Origin: JAFGED01 sp964551295 | Lineage (GTDB): Bacteria; Chloroflexota; Anaerolineae; B4-G1 | Direction of reading: 5' to 3' | Assembly (NCBI GenBank): GCA_964551295.1 | Contig: CAZKDJ010000008.1 | Location: 1-50,886, forward strand | DNA length: 50,886 bases | Shown here: one piece after another, positions 25,442 to 34,940 of the stretch | Layout of the letters: each line of letters begins with the position of its first letter | Position numbering within the stretch: the stretch's first letter is position 1 | Position numbers and translations under genes: made by a program | Notes under the pieces: generated by a model | Database searches by the model: none | Told to the model about the DNA's origin: nothing | The model's input: the letters and a program-made list of their open reading frames with translations, nothing else

Positions 25442-27477
25442 GGCGCGCCATCCTCCGAGAAGGTGTACAGCTCATAGGCGCCGCCGAAATCGGCCACGAG
25501 GTCCATCTCCTCCGCAAGCAGTTGTTCCAGGGCCGCCTGATCTGCTTCAGTGACAGGATCGAAACCGGCCCCCACGACGGAGTCATATCCCATGCGGAAG
25601 AGGAGCACGTGTGTGACTCCCTCGGCCCGCCAGGCATCGGAGATCGTCTCCGCATGCGGACCGTAGAGGTGCTGCGTGGTGTGAAGCCAGCGATCGAGCA
25701 GCGCGTCGGGCAGGCACGTAGCCTGGCAGCGGTAGCTGCGCGGCTCCCACAGGAACAGGACGACGGCATCCGACGGCAATTCCTGGTTGATCGCGTTCAC
25801 CGCGACGCGGTACCACCCCAACCGGCGCGAAAGAAAATCCTCCTCACTCTCAAACCCCAGCAGCACCCTCAGCGGCTGCTCCTGCATCGAAAAGAGGAAC
25901 ATGCTGACAAGCGACAATGCCAACACGCCGATGATGACCGCCCGCACCACCCAGCCCAGGTTGACGGGGCGCTGCGGCAACTTGCCCAACCCCTCCACCG
26001 CTGCACCCACGGTAAACGCCAACAGCCCAAAGACAGGAAAGAGCAAGCGGGTCTGAATCAAAAGCGCACTGCGGGCCAGGCCCCACAGCCAAAACCCGTA
26101 GAGCACGCCGCAAAACACCAGCGCCGCCCGCAGCCACCGGCGCTGCGCCAGCGGCAATCGCCGCCAGACAAGGAGCAAGAAAGGCAGCAGGGCCAACAGG
26201 AGCGGACCAATAGTCGCGCCGTAGCTCGGGAATCCCTCTAGGGCCGCCCCTTCGATGCTCCAGATAGTCGCATCCCAAGGCGCGACGAGCAACCGCCAGG
26301 GTTGGGTGTAGAGCAAACCCGTGCCGGGGCGGTCGTACCAAAAGGCGCGATAGCTGTCCCAGTAGATGCCGCCGAAAAAGAAAGGATAGGTCGGGTTACC
26401 CATCAGCACCAGATTCTTGAACAGCCAGGGCGACCAGACAATCAGCGCAACGGCACCCAGGAGAAGCGCGTCGCGAATCGCGGGGCGCCAGTTGCGAATT
26501 CGAGAAACCAGCAAGACGAGCGCAAGAGCCGGCGGTAGCGCCAGCGCGGTGTACTTGGTAGAAAGGCCCAGTCCGGCCAGTACACCGCTCAAGGGCAGCC
26601 ATTTCTGCGCCTGAGGCCCGCTCCACAGAAAGTGGCCCAGCGCCCAAAATGCCAGCGTCGCATAGAGCAGCAGCGCCAGATCGACGTAAGGATAGCCCAC
26701 CAGGATCACGATGGAACGTGCCGAGAGCAGCACCGCCGCCGCCAGCCAGCCAGCCGCACCGCTCAACCACCGCCGCCCGATCACCACCAGCGCAACCACT
26801 CCCAGCGCGCCGTAGAACCAATGGATGGGTGCGGCCGCCCGCTCCCCGGCCAGCCCCATCCCCCAGGTGAAGAGCAGCTCCATCAACTGTGGAAAGCCCA
26901 GATAGGGCAGATCCAGCGGATGAGAGACGTATCCTGTTTCGAGGTAGACCTTGGGGCCAGTCAGATGATAGACCAGACCATCCCAGGCAGTAGGTGGCGC
27001 CAACGCCCGGAGCAGGGCCAGCGCGAGCACAATCCCGCAGTAGAGGGCCAGAAACCATTCAAATCGCCCCTGTGGCTTCCAGGCAAAGTCGGCCCAGGCT
27101 GCCGTCAGCGCCCGCCACAGCGGACCGCTGGTCACCAACAAACCCATCACCGTCAGCGACCACAGCACCCACGGGCGTAAAAGCCCCACCGCGCCCAACC
27201 CAAAACCCACCAGCGATAGCGCACCCAGTCCGACCGCCGCCGCCAAAATCAGCCGGTCGGCGCGCGCCACCGTCAACCCGCGCAGCAGGCGCACCCCGAT
27301 GCCGGTTCCCAACGCCACCACGAGCAGCGCCCCGCCCAACCCGGCCAACGTCTGTCCCACGGCGTGGAGGTGAGAGGAGGTGAAGGGCTTGTGGGCCACG
27401 TAGTAGAACGTGACGGTGGCAAACAGCCAGACCAGCACCAGACTCGTCGCTATCAGCCGCCAGACTTTTCGGTTCAT
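25438..27477 (-). CDS. Large GT-C-like membrane protein
   Basis: Protein of 679 residues with about fourteen helices. An N-terminal block of four extra helices (1-130) precedes the glycosyltransferase-like part, whose first loop reads PPTAWDGLVYHLTGPKVYLE (Asp166) and PYLGFPQLMELLF. Further on are VGYPYVDLALLLYATLAFWAL and GLGLSTKYTALALPP, similar to membrane GT39/GT83-like proteins of unknown substrate. The last 170 residues are soluble and end in LVADFGGAYELYTFSEDG, the type of tail seen in several neighbours. It starts at an ATG 28 bases after the spermidine-synthase-like gene. Confidence 0.7.
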   Translation of the reverse strand: MNRKVWRLIATSLVLVWLFATVTFYYVAHKPFTSSHLHAVGQTLAGLGGALLVVALGTGIGVRLLRGLTVARADRLILAAAVGLGALSLVGFGLGAVGLLRPWVLWSLTVMGLLVTSGPLWRALTAAWADFAWKPQGRFEWFLALYCGIVLALALLRALAPPTAWDGLVYHLTGPKVYLETGYVSHPLDLPYLGFPQLMELLFTWGMGLAGERAAAPIHWFYGALGVVALVVIGRRWLSGAAGWLAAAVLLSARSIVILVGYPYVDLALLLYATLAFWALGHFLWSGPQAQKWLPLSGVLAGLGLSTKYTALALPPALALVLLVSRIRNWRPAIRDALLLGAVALIVWSPWLFKNLVLMGNPTYPFFFGGIYWDSYRAFWYDRPGTGLLYTQPWRLLVAPWDATIWSIEGAALEGFPSYGATIGPLLLALLPFLLLVWRRLPLAQRRWLRAALVFCGVLYGFWLWGLARSALLIQTRLLFPVFGLLAFTVGAAVEGLGKLPQRPVNLGWVVRAVIIGVLALSLVSMFLFSMQEQPLRVLLGFESEEDFLSRRLGWYRVAVNAINQELPSDAVVLFLWEPRSYRCQATCLPDALLDRWLHTTQHLYGPHAETISDAWRAEGVTHVLLFRMGYDSVVGAGFDPVTEADQAALEQLLAEEMDLVADFGGAYELYTFSEDGAP

Positions 27478-27505
27478 AGTCCATCACCGGGAACGAAACT
27501 CACCG

Positions 27506-29605
27506 CTATGACACCGCACGCCGCCCAGCCAGCCACGCAAGAACATACAGGGCCGCGCCAAACACATACAGGCCGCCGATCCCAAAGACCAGTGAGCTGT
27601 ATTCGAGCATGCCTCCAACTGCCGAACCCAGAAAATTCGAGCTAAACGCCACCGTCACGTCCTGCGATTGCTTGAGCGAGTTAGCAAATATAGCGCTGGC
27701 AAAGAACAGCGGCACTCCCATCAGAAAGCTAGAAACGACCAATCGAACAACACTGCCATGCGGGAGGAACAACTCGAGAGGCAGAACAAAACCCAGGATC
27801 AAAAAGACAAAGAGTAGTATGTACAACATCTTCACGTTGACCCGCCGGACCCTCGAGACCATCAGATTCGCCAACAGAACCGTGCCCAGCACCGCAGAAA
27901 CGGCTATCGCATTGACGATCCACGTCGACCCGAAAAGCAGGGCCAACTCTGTAATACTCTTGAACTCGATCAGCATGAACGCCCCACCCAAGAAAAAGAA
28001 GTGCCAGTCGATGCGGCGTGCTTCGGGGAAGAATCTACGGGCACTCACCCACGCGATGGCGACCACGACCAACAGCACCACCCAATAGGGCGTAGGGATA
28101 CTCCGCCGCTCCAAGTATAGATACGGCCAATCATCAGTCGCCAGAGGAACGGGATCAAACGTCAAAGGAGGTTCAACGACACATCTCATGTCCTCGCACA
28201 ATGCGGCCAACTCACCGACTTCCACGTCATACCCGCTTATATACGTCGTCCAGGCCGTGTCCGCGATTCCTAGTTGGATCGGCGGCTGCCCAAAGACTTT
28301 GGTCAAAGCCTGTGCCAACCGCTGCTTGATCCACCAGCGCTCGACGAGAAAGGTAAGTTCGATCATTCCACCCTCGTTCAGATGCTCCTTGGCCTGCCTC
28401 AGACCTTCCACCGTATAGACAAAATTATCCAGCCGCACGCTGCTCATCCCTGAGAGCATCGTCTGCGAGTCGAGAATACCAAATACGATCAGGTCGTAGC
28501 GTTCATCGGTCTTGGCCAGATAGGAACGCGCGTCATCCACGATGACATTCACCTCGGGCGCACTATAGGGCTGTTCTGGGTGCAGGCGCAACCCCAGGTC
28601 ATAGATCAACGGATCGATTTCCACAGCATCCACTCGCTGCGCCCCATGGCGCAGGGCTGCCGCCACGTCGTTCCCCATGCCAGAGCCGACAACCAGCACC
28701 TTTTTCGCCGGCCTCAACATATACGGCAAATCGTATATCACAAGATATGAATGGAACGCCTCGGCGCACTCCGGGTGTGACGCCAAGTAATCTGGTGAGA
28801 GATTCACTGCTGCCATGTGACCGATCTGGTTTGCGTACAGATTATAACCCGACTCCTTGGGCACAGACACCCCCTGTGCATCGGTCCATAAGGGAGAGAG
28901 ATCAAGCCTGTAGTAAGGAGACCACACTGTCTCGCCCTGAGTGAATACCAACATGGCCACGCAAACTATGGTTGAAGCCACACCTAGCATCAATGCACAC
29001 CTCGATCTATACAGAAACCACAAAAGAACCACAAGGCCCAGAGCAAACCACGTCCACGGAGACCAGCGCGCGTAGGAGATACCGGCGAATGCCCAAATTC
29101 CCGCCAAGCTACCCAGGATATTGACCATGTAAGCGGGCAACGAGGGCAAGCCCATCATCAAACGTCCCGTAAGCTGCCCCAGAGGTAGCAGCAACAACAT
29201 CGTGTATACAAAGAATAGGATCACTATCAGAACAAATACGGGAGTTGAAATGATCGACGGCAGGATGGCCGTCTTCCAAACAAATTCTCCCCCCCCGGGC
29301 ATAACCAAGCCTTTGTAGCCGGTCAAATAGCTCAAAACCAGAACAAGCGGCACGTACAACAACAGAAGGGGAGCAAACCATTGCAAATAGTCTTTGTCAC
29401 GCTTGGCGAGTGCAAAGCCGATTGCCAACCCCATAAAGGCAGCCATCATGGTCAAGTTCTTGAAATACGAGAACAACCTGACCTCGGCAGCCAACCATCG
29501 CACCAGAAGCATCTCAAAATACAGACCGACGAAACTAGCGACGAATAAATCCACGTACCGGCCAAGTCGGCCCGCGACTATACTAGAATGCCCTTCTGTA
29601 GCCAT
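27506..29605 (-). CDS. Membrane protein with internal spermidine-synthase-like SAM domain
   Basis: Protein of 699 residues from the ATG at 29605 (GGGAGAGGGAGGA directly upstream); the longer frame to 29827 runs through the previous gene. Seven or so helices (about 17-225) are followed by a soluble domain with the SAM/dcSAM-binding VVGSGMGNDVAAALRHGA (305-322), VEIDP (328-332) and VDDARSYL (356-363), then another seven helices to the end. This is the polyamine aminopropyltransferase fold between two membrane halves. The catalytic D-S-T/S-D-P segment of true spermidine synthases reads FGILDSQTML here (375-384), so aminopropyl transfer is doubtful. Its place inside the GT-C array suggests a modification of a membrane or glycan substrate. 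Confidence 0.78.
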   Translation of the reverse strand: MATEGHSSIVAGRLGRYVDLFVASFVGLYFEMLLVRWLAAEVRLFSYFKNLTMMAAFMGLAIGFALAKRDKDYLQWFAPLLLLYVPLVLVLSYLTGYKGLVMPGGGEFVWKTAILPSIISTPVFVLIVILFFVYTMLLLLPLGQLTGRLMMGLPSLPAYMVNILGSLAGIWAFAGISYARWSPWTWFALGLVVLLWFLYRSRCALMLGVASTIVCVAMLVFTQGETVWSPYYRLDLSPLWTDAQGVSVPKESGYNLYANQIGHMAAVNLSPDYLASHPECAEAFHSYLVIYDLPYMLRPAKKVLVVGSGMGNDVAAALRHGAQRVDAVEIDPLIYDLGLRLHPEQPYSAPEVNVIVDDARSYLAKTDERYDLIVFGILDSQTMLSGMSSVRLDNFVYTVEGLRQAKEHLNEGGMIELTFLVERWWIKQRLAQALTKVFGQPPIQLGIADTAWTTYISGYDVEVGELAALCEDMRCVVEPPLTFDPVPLATDDWPYLYLERRSIPTPYWVVLLVVVAIAWVSARRFFPEARRIDWHFFFLGGAFMLIEFKSITELALLFGSTWIVNAIAVSAVLGTVLLANLMVSRVRRVNVKMLYILLFVFLILGFVLPLELFLPHGSVVRLVVSSFLMGVPLFFASAIFANSLKQSQDVTVAFSSNFLGSAVGGMLEYSSLVFGIGGLYVFGAALYVLAWLAGRRAVS

Positions 29606-29636
29606 TCCTCCCTCTCCCTGACACCGTGGTTTTGCT

Positions 29637-31076
29637 CTAAGGATTTTCCAAGTCAAACAGCAGCACAGATACCCCTGAATAGGCCACCACATCCTCTCGC
29701 TGATGGGCGGCGACCCATTCCCGCATCGTTGGATCCGCCTCGTCCAACTCTGGATCGAACGGCTCACTCCACGCCAGATGGTGTGGGTCGCCGTGACGCG
29801 CGCGAAGTACCAGCCAGAGCCGCCCATGATCAGCGACCAACTCTTCCGGCGGCGTCGTCACCTGGTTCAACGTCACCGCCTCTGGCTCCAACGTGCCGCG
29901 GTAATAATATCCAAAAGGGACCACGTGCTGAAAATAGCGCAGGGCCAGCACGTCACCCGCCCGCTCGCGCGCCTCGATGCTTCTCGCCGCCGCACGCCAG
30001 TCCTCCTTGGCGAACACGGGGTCGAGATGAAAGCGAGCCACGCCCCAGATCCCCAGGCCGGCCAGGGTCAACCCGATCACAAAGTGCGCGGGCCTCGGTA
30101 AGCGCGCCATCCCCACTGCCGCCAGTGCCACGAAAGCGGGCAGGATGCCGATAAAGAAACGTTCCACGTAGGTTGGCCGGCGCAGCGAAAGCAGCAGAGT
30201 CGCCAAGGGAGGCAACGCCAGCGCCAGGAGCAAAACCAGCTTTGCATCCTTCTCAACCGACCCGCGTCGCATCCCCAATATCAACAACACACTCCACACC
30301 CCCAATCCTGCCACGACCCACAGGGTCAGACGACCATCGTAGGCCATCCCGAACGACCACAGCGTCAGCAACGGATCGACCAATCGCGGCGCGGGAATCC
30401 AGCCGATGCCAAAGGTGCCGCCGGCGGTCGTGTACAGTGTCGCCAACCAACCGGCGAGCGGCAACACGGCCAGGGTCTGCACCGCCGCCCAGCGCGCCAG
30501 CGTGTGATGATAGCGCCGGAACGTGGCCAAGAGAAAGACAAACTCGATCAGCGGCAGATACAGCGCAAAGTAATGCGTCGCGTAAGCCAGAGCGCTCAAC
30601 ACGCCCAAGACCGCCCAATCGCAGTGGCGTCGCTGGCGCAGAACGCGCCAAAAGGCGGCCAACACCGCCAGCGATAGAAATCCCAGCAGCGCGTACATGC
30701 GTGCTTCCTGACTGTACCAGACGTGAAAAGGGTTGAGCGCCAACAGGAACGCCGCCCACGCGCCGGCCCTCTCGCCCAGCCAATCCCGCCCTACCCGCAG
30801 CAAGAGGGCCACCGTCAGCACGCCCGCCACAGCGGAGGGAAACCGCAGCGCAAACTCGCCATCCCCCGCCAGAGTCAGCCACGGGCGCAGCAGCAGATAG
30901 TAGAGCGGCGGGTGAACGGCATCCACGATCATGGCCTGCCAAGATAGGCTTAGGGGCAATGTAGCAAAAAGATGGGAAAATGCCTCGTCCATCCACAGTG
31001 ACTGGCCACCCAACCCCCACAGACGCACCAAGGCCGTCAATAACAATATCCCCACTGCCAGGACAGACCGCCTCAC
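29637..31076 (-). CDS. GT39/PMT-like membrane glycosyltransferase
   Basis: About 479 residues. The frame opens at a GTG (31082), but the GTG two codons later at 31076 forms a GTGA overlap with the preceding stop, as in its neighbours, and has AGAGG upstream. The PMT motifs are clear (numbering from 31082): SLWMDEAFSHLF (Asp32-Glu33), AVHPPLYYLLLRPW (about 55-68) and NPFHVWYSQEARMYAL (117-132). A soluble tail ends with SGVSVLLFDLEN. It is the best intact guide for the gene broken by the IS at the left edge. Polyprenyl-phosphate-sugar donor is known for the family; the acceptor here is not. Confidence 0.88.
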   Translation of the reverse strand: MRRSVLAVGILLLTALVRLWGLGGQSLWMDEAFSHLFATLPLSLSWQAMIVDAVHPPLYYLLLRPWLTLAGDGEFALRFPSAVAGVLTVALLLRVGRDWLGERAGAWAAFLLALNPFHVWYSQEARMYALLGFLSLAVLAAFWRVLRQRRHCDWAVLGVLSALAYATHYFALYLPLIEFVFLLATFRRYHHTLARWAAVQTLAVLPLAGWLATLYTTAGGTFGIGWIPAPRLVDPLLTLWSFGMAYDGRLTLWVVAGLGVWSVLLILGMRRGSVEKDAKLVLLLALALPPLATLLLSLRRPTYVERFFIGILPAFVALAAVGMARLPRPAHFVIGLTLAGLGIWGVARFHLDPVFAKEDWRAAARSIEARERAGDVLALRYFQHVVPFGYYYRGTLEPEAVTLNQVTTPPEELVADHGRLWLVLRARHGDPHHLAWSEPFDPELDEADPTMREWVAAHQREDVVAYSGVSVLLFDLENP

Positions 31077-32251
31077 AAGCACCTCTTTCTATTGCTCCAG
31101 CGCACGCCACACAGGTACACGATCATCGCCACCGTCACCAGGCCGCTCAATGAATCGACACCACGCAAGTTGGCCACCACAAACAGCGCCCACGGGATGA
31201 CAAAGACGACGAGCAACCACAAAAGGATTCTCACAAGACGGGACCCCTTGGTCCGGCAGAACGCCAAAAGCGCAGGAAACAGCAGAGGTAAATGATCGTA
31301 ATTCCAAAGATAAGGGATCACCAATAGTGAGGTTCCCATCGCCAGCCCCAAGCCAAAGCGCCAATCCCGGTGCTGCCGGACGACGACGACCAACGAGAAC
31401 AAACTCACCAGTACCAGCATCGACGCGCCTGCCGCCCGCCAGTAGTCCGGCCCGACCAAATCAAAAGCCAGCCCCCACAGCGTCGGTGTGCCAACGGTCA
31501 CGGCAGTCTTTGTGTTCACGCCCATCCACCGCCAGAGCCATCCCGGAGAGACGAGCCAAGAGACCGCGAAAAGCAGCAAGGTACTCCCAGCCAGCCCCTG
31601 TAGCGCAGGCCAGTCTCTACGGGTCCAAAAAAGCAGGCCGGCCGCCACGAGAAACAGAAAAAACAAGTGGGGTTTGAGTAACAAAAATCCCCAGAGCAAC
31701 CCAGACCAGAAGCTCTGTCCGCGCGCGTACAGGGCCAATGCCCCTGCTACAATCAACAACAAGACGGGCGCGATCTGTCCACTCGTAAAAGACGCGATAA
31801 ACGGACGAAACATCATACCCCCCAGAAACGCGGGAAAGATGGTCCAGCGATCGCGCTGGCAGCGCATCGCCCCGAGCAACAGGACGATAGAGGCCACCAA
31901 CCCAAGTTCGCACACAGTCATCCAAAGGGAAACGGCAGACGCAAAGGGCAGCAGGGAGAAGGGAATAAACAGGATCAGCGTCCATAACGGATAAAGACAA
32001 ATCGTCTCTGGATTCCACGAACTCCCGTAGGACACGCGCAGATCCGGCCACACCGATGGGTCGTATGGATCAAGTCCCAAAACCAGGGACTTCCCCCCCA
32101 TGAACAGACTCATAAAGTCTCGATTGACCATATCTCCCATCAACCGGGCGCCGACGTAATAATTGACAAAAAAGACGAGCACAAAAACCGCAACCAACAC
32201 AATCACAGTGACAATTTTAACCGCCGACGCGGCGCGCGAAAAGCCTTTCAT
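31073..32251 (-). CDS. GT87 (DUF2029) membrane glycosyltransferase-like protein
   Basis: Protein of 392 residues from the ATG at 32251, one base after the upstream stop and preceded by GAGG; an open extension to 32314 lies in the previous gene. It has VNRDFMSLFMGGKSLVLGLDPY with conserved Asp45, ETICLYPLWTLILFIPFSLL and GFLLLKPHLFFLFL, the three GT87 marks. About ten helices. It is followed by a GT39 gene in the same arrangement as 24227-25441 with 22635-24230, which suggests that the pair was duplicated. Confidence 0.82.
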   Translation of the reverse strand: MKGFSRAASAVKIVTVIVLVAVFVLVFFVNYYVGARLMGDMVNRDFMSLFMGGKSLVLGLDPYDPSVWPDLRVSYGSSWNPETICLYPLWTLILFIPFSLLPFASAVSLWMTVCELGLVASIVLLLGAMRCQRDRWTIFPAFLGGMMFRPFIASFTSGQIAPVLLLIVAGALALYARGQSFWSGLLWGFLLLKPHLFFLFLVAAGLLFWTRRDWPALQGLAGSTLLLFAVSWLVSPGWLWRWMGVNTKTAVTVGTPTLWGLAFDLVGPDYWRAAGASMLVLVSLFSLVVVVRQHRDWRFGLGLAMGTSLLVIPYLWNYDHLPLLFPALLAFCRTKGSRLVRILLWLLVVFVIPWALFVVANLRGVDSLSGLVTVAMIVYLCGVRWSNRKRCL

Positions 32252-32252
32252 T

Positions 32253-33425
32253 TCAAACCTCACTTGGGCGGGTAGCTCGGGCCGGCAGTTCGCGCAAGCG
32301 CCGCCACAGATCAACCGACAATCCCACGAATAACACCGTCCGCACCACCACCGTCAGGTAAAGCCACTGGTTGAGCCCCCGTGAGAGCAGCACCGGCCAC
32401 TCGGCGACGTTGACGAAAGTCAGCACCACCAAATACAATACGGCCCGTTCCAGGGGAAGCGACAGCAGCACCAACGGCGCCAGCATCCCCAGCCACTGGG
32501 GGCTCCAGCCGCGCAACCAGAGGAAAAAGAGCACCGCCGTCAGCGTGGTGAACCGGAGCACCCGCCGCGGATCCATCTCCAGTGGCGTCTTCCACCACAA
32601 CCACAGGTATAGAACACCAAAGAGCAGCGTCGTGAGCCAGGAGGGAATGACTGCGGGGTTACCCTGAGTATCTGTTACGACAGCAGGATCAAAGCGGTTG
32701 GCGTGATACGTGCCAGTCGACAAGTTCCCATCCAGCAGCGCCCACACCGTCTGCCAGGAGGTGCGGCTGCCCAACGAGCGCAGCGAGGCCCAGGTATACG
32801 CCGGGCCGAGCAACGCCAGAAGGCCCACTACGGCCGCAAAGACGGCCAGCGCCACCGCGACATAGATCGCGGCATCGTGCCAACTGCGGCGGAAGCGGAC
32901 AGCCACGGAGAGAAAGAGCAGGGGGAACCACTTGACCAACCCGCCCACCCCCAACGCTAGCGCCGACTGCACCCCGCGGCCCGCCAGCCAGCGCTCGACG
33001 GCCAGCAGCAGGAAAAAGGCCGTGATCGCGTCAAAGCTCATCCACCACGTCGCCACGGGCGCGAACAGCAGCGCGTAGGTCCACGACAGCCGGACAGCCC
33101 ACTCACCTCCCATCGTTCGCCGCGCCAGGCGCGCGAGCAGCACGAGCGTCCCCGTCTCGAAAACGAGCTGCACCAGCGCCAGAGCGGCAGCGTAGGCCGT
33201 ATAGTGCGGCGTGACGAGATAGATTAAAAGCGAAAGGTACGGAAACAGCGGCGGGTACTCGACCCAGTAATCGATATAGGGCAGCCCCCCTTGATCCACC
33301 CAACTGGCGAGTTCGTAATAATAGGCATAGTCCGACTGCGCCAGTTGATCGGCGGGCCAAAAGGCCAGCAGGCTGAGGCGAAAGGCCAAAAAGAGCAAGA
33401 GAGGCAAGCGGAGATATCGCTTCAT
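32253..33425 (-). CDS. GT-C-like membrane glycosyltransferase
   Basis: Protein of 390 residues with about nine helices. The first loop is SDYAYYYELASWVDQGGLPY (31-50), followed by DYWVEYPPLFPYLSLLIY (52-69), a GT87-like YPP motif, and by GLVKWFPLLFLSVAV. WLRGWSPQWLGMLAPL in the C-terminal half resembles membrane mannosyltransferases. It has no soluble tail. The ATG is 20 bases after the upstream stop. A sugar transfer role is inferred from the motifs. Confidence 0.72.
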   Translation of the reverse strand: MKRYLRLPLLLFLAFRLSLLAFWPADQLAQSDYAYYYELASWVDQGGLPYIDYWVEYPPLFPYLSLLIYLVTPHYTAYAAALALVQLVFETGTLVLLARLARRTMGGEWAVRLSWTYALLFAPVATWWMSFDAITAFFLLLAVERWLAGRGVQSALALGVGGLVKWFPLLFLSVAVRFRRSWHDAAIYVAVALAVFAAVVGLLALLGPAYTWASLRSLGSRTSWQTVWALLDGNLSTGTYHANRFDPAVVTDTQGNPAVIPSWLTTLLFGVLYLWLWWKTPLEMDPRRVLRFTTLTAVLFFLWLRGWSPQWLGMLAPLVLLSLPLERAVLYLVVLTFVNVAEWPVLLSRGLNQWLYLTVVVRTVLFVGLSVDLWRRLRELPARATRPSEV

Positions 33426-33445
33426 TTACCCATCCACCCTGCACC

Positions 33446-34939
33446 TCACCGCTCCGAATCCTCGCGTATCCAGATCACCGCCACGTCATCCCGATAGACC
33501 TCCTTCCAGCCACCCACACACGCCAAGCGGAGAGAAAGCGCGTCGTCGGGATAGGTCAGGACGAGATCGACGTCGTACTCGGCCAACGTCTCCTGGAAAC
33601 CGGGGCGCCCCCACTCCACCTCCAGGGACTGACGCAGGAGCTTATCGCCGTATAGGTCCGTCCGTCCATCCACAAAGACGCGATAATGAGGATACAGCGA
33701 CCAGATGAGATAGCCCCCCCAGTTGTAGGGGTTAAACATCTCTCCCTCGGGGCGGTTCTCGAGAATCCAGGCCGCGGCATCCACCGGTAGGCTCTTGCAC
33801 CGCTCTTGCTCGTTGAACGCGACGGTCAGCGGGGTCCACACTTTTATCAGCGCCAGGCCAACGATCGCCAGGAGCAACGTCAGATTGACCACGCCGCGGA
33901 CGACGCTCGATCGCCCCCCAACCCTGAGCCAACCGCCCCACCCCAGGCGGGTCAAGAGTGCCGTCACGTGCCGGCTCAACACCGGCGCAATCACCAGTGC
34001 GAACGGTCCAAAGTTGCGCCCGGCCAACAGCGAAGCGTAGGTAAACATCCCGACTAACGCCAGGTCCGTCCCATCCGCCCGCCGCCCGGAGAGCCCCATC
34101 GCCGCCAGCGTCGCCAGCAGCAGCCAGATGAAGGGCTGGGTGTAGAGCGGATGGAAATCGGGCGACTGCCACTCCTGGATAAAGTCCTGCAAGGCGCCGA
34201 TACCCACCGTATCCAGGTAGTACGTCCACATCCGCACGCCGTAGGGAGTGAGCACCAGGAGGGCGGCGGAAAGCAACGCCACGCCAATCACCATGCCAAT
34301 GCCTCGCCAGCTCACTACGGGGTCGTCGCCCGGCGCGACCAGCGCCAGCAGACGATTGAACACCTCTCCGACGACAAAGGCGACCAATACCATGAACCCC
34401 AGGGCATACCCGGCGTGCAGGTTGGCCCACAGAACAAAGATCGGCAGCAGCAGCCACAGCCGATTCACACCCCGCCACTTGAAGAGGTAGAGCACGTAGG
34501 CCACCACAGCGGTCAGCAGGAAAGAGAACAACTGTGGGCGAGCCACCCAAATCGTCGACGAAGTCGCCGCCGCCAGGACGACGATGAACGCCCGGCTGAA
34601 GGGATCCCCCTCCATCTGTAAGTAGACGAACAGAAAGGCGAGGACGATCACGGCGGCCATCCACAGCCCCAACCCGGCATAGGAAAAGCTGTGGAACAGC
34701 CAATAGAGCACGACTTGGCTGAGCCAACTGTGGTTGATCCAAGGGGAGCCGTAGCGTGTGTGGGAAAAAAGATCGGTCCGCAGAACCCTGCCGCTCTCCA
34801 GCGTCACCCGCCCGGCCTGCAGGTGCCACCAGGTGTCGGTATCGGCCGGCGCGCGGACGGCCATAGCGAACAAGGCGACGAACAGAATCGCCACGACGAG
34901 GCGACGGGTGTTGAACCAATGGAGCACACGCCTCGGCAT
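33446..34939 (-). CDS. Conserved polytopic membrane protein with a GT-C-like layout
   Basis: Protein of 497 residues from the ATG at 34939, which has GGGAGAGG upstream and follows the previous stop after one base; the frame extends to 35008 inside the preceding gene. The first loop is rich in acidic and aromatic residues: APADTDTWWHLQAGRVTLES, then SPWINHSWLSQVVLYWLF. About eleven helices follow with WANLHAGYALGFMVL and LTPYGVRMWTYYLDT. The last 110 residues are soluble, with NPYNWGGYLIWSLYPHYRVF, VDGRTDLYG and a final DDVAVIWIRED. I recognise the type from other bacterial genomes but know no assigned reaction. Confidence 0.65.
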   Translation of the reverse strand: MPRRVLHWFNTRRLVVAILFVALFAMAVRAPADTDTWWHLQAGRVTLESGRVLRTDLFSHTRYGSPWINHSWLSQVVLYWLFHSFSYAGLGLWMAAVIVLAFLFVYLQMEGDPFSRAFIVVLAAATSSTIWVARPQLFSFLLTAVVAYVLYLFKWRGVNRLWLLLPIFVLWANLHAGYALGFMVLVAFVVGEVFNRLLALVAPGDDPVVSWRGIGMVIGVALLSAALLVLTPYGVRMWTYYLDTVGIGALQDFIQEWQSPDFHPLYTQPFIWLLLATLAAMGLSGRRADGTDLALVGMFTYASLLAGRNFGPFALVIAPVLSRHVTALLTRLGWGGWLRVGGRSSVVRGVVNLTLLLAIVGLALIKVWTPLTVAFNEQERCKSLPVDAAAWILENRPEGEMFNPYNWGGYLIWSLYPHYRVFVDGRTDLYGDKLLRQSLEVEWGRPGFQETLAEYDVDLVLTYPDDALSLRLACVGGWKEVYRDDVAVIWIREDSER

Positions 34940-34940
34940 C

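Noticed and set aside
23613..26241. Several plus-strand open frames of 180-300 codons
   Set aside because: All are antisense shadows of recognisable GT39, GT87 and GT-C genes, without ribosome sites or motifs.
29606..29827. N-terminal extension of the spermidine-synthase-like protein
   Set aside because: It is a shadow of the end of the GT39 gene; the ATG at 29605 has a strong ribosome site and starts the natural domain.
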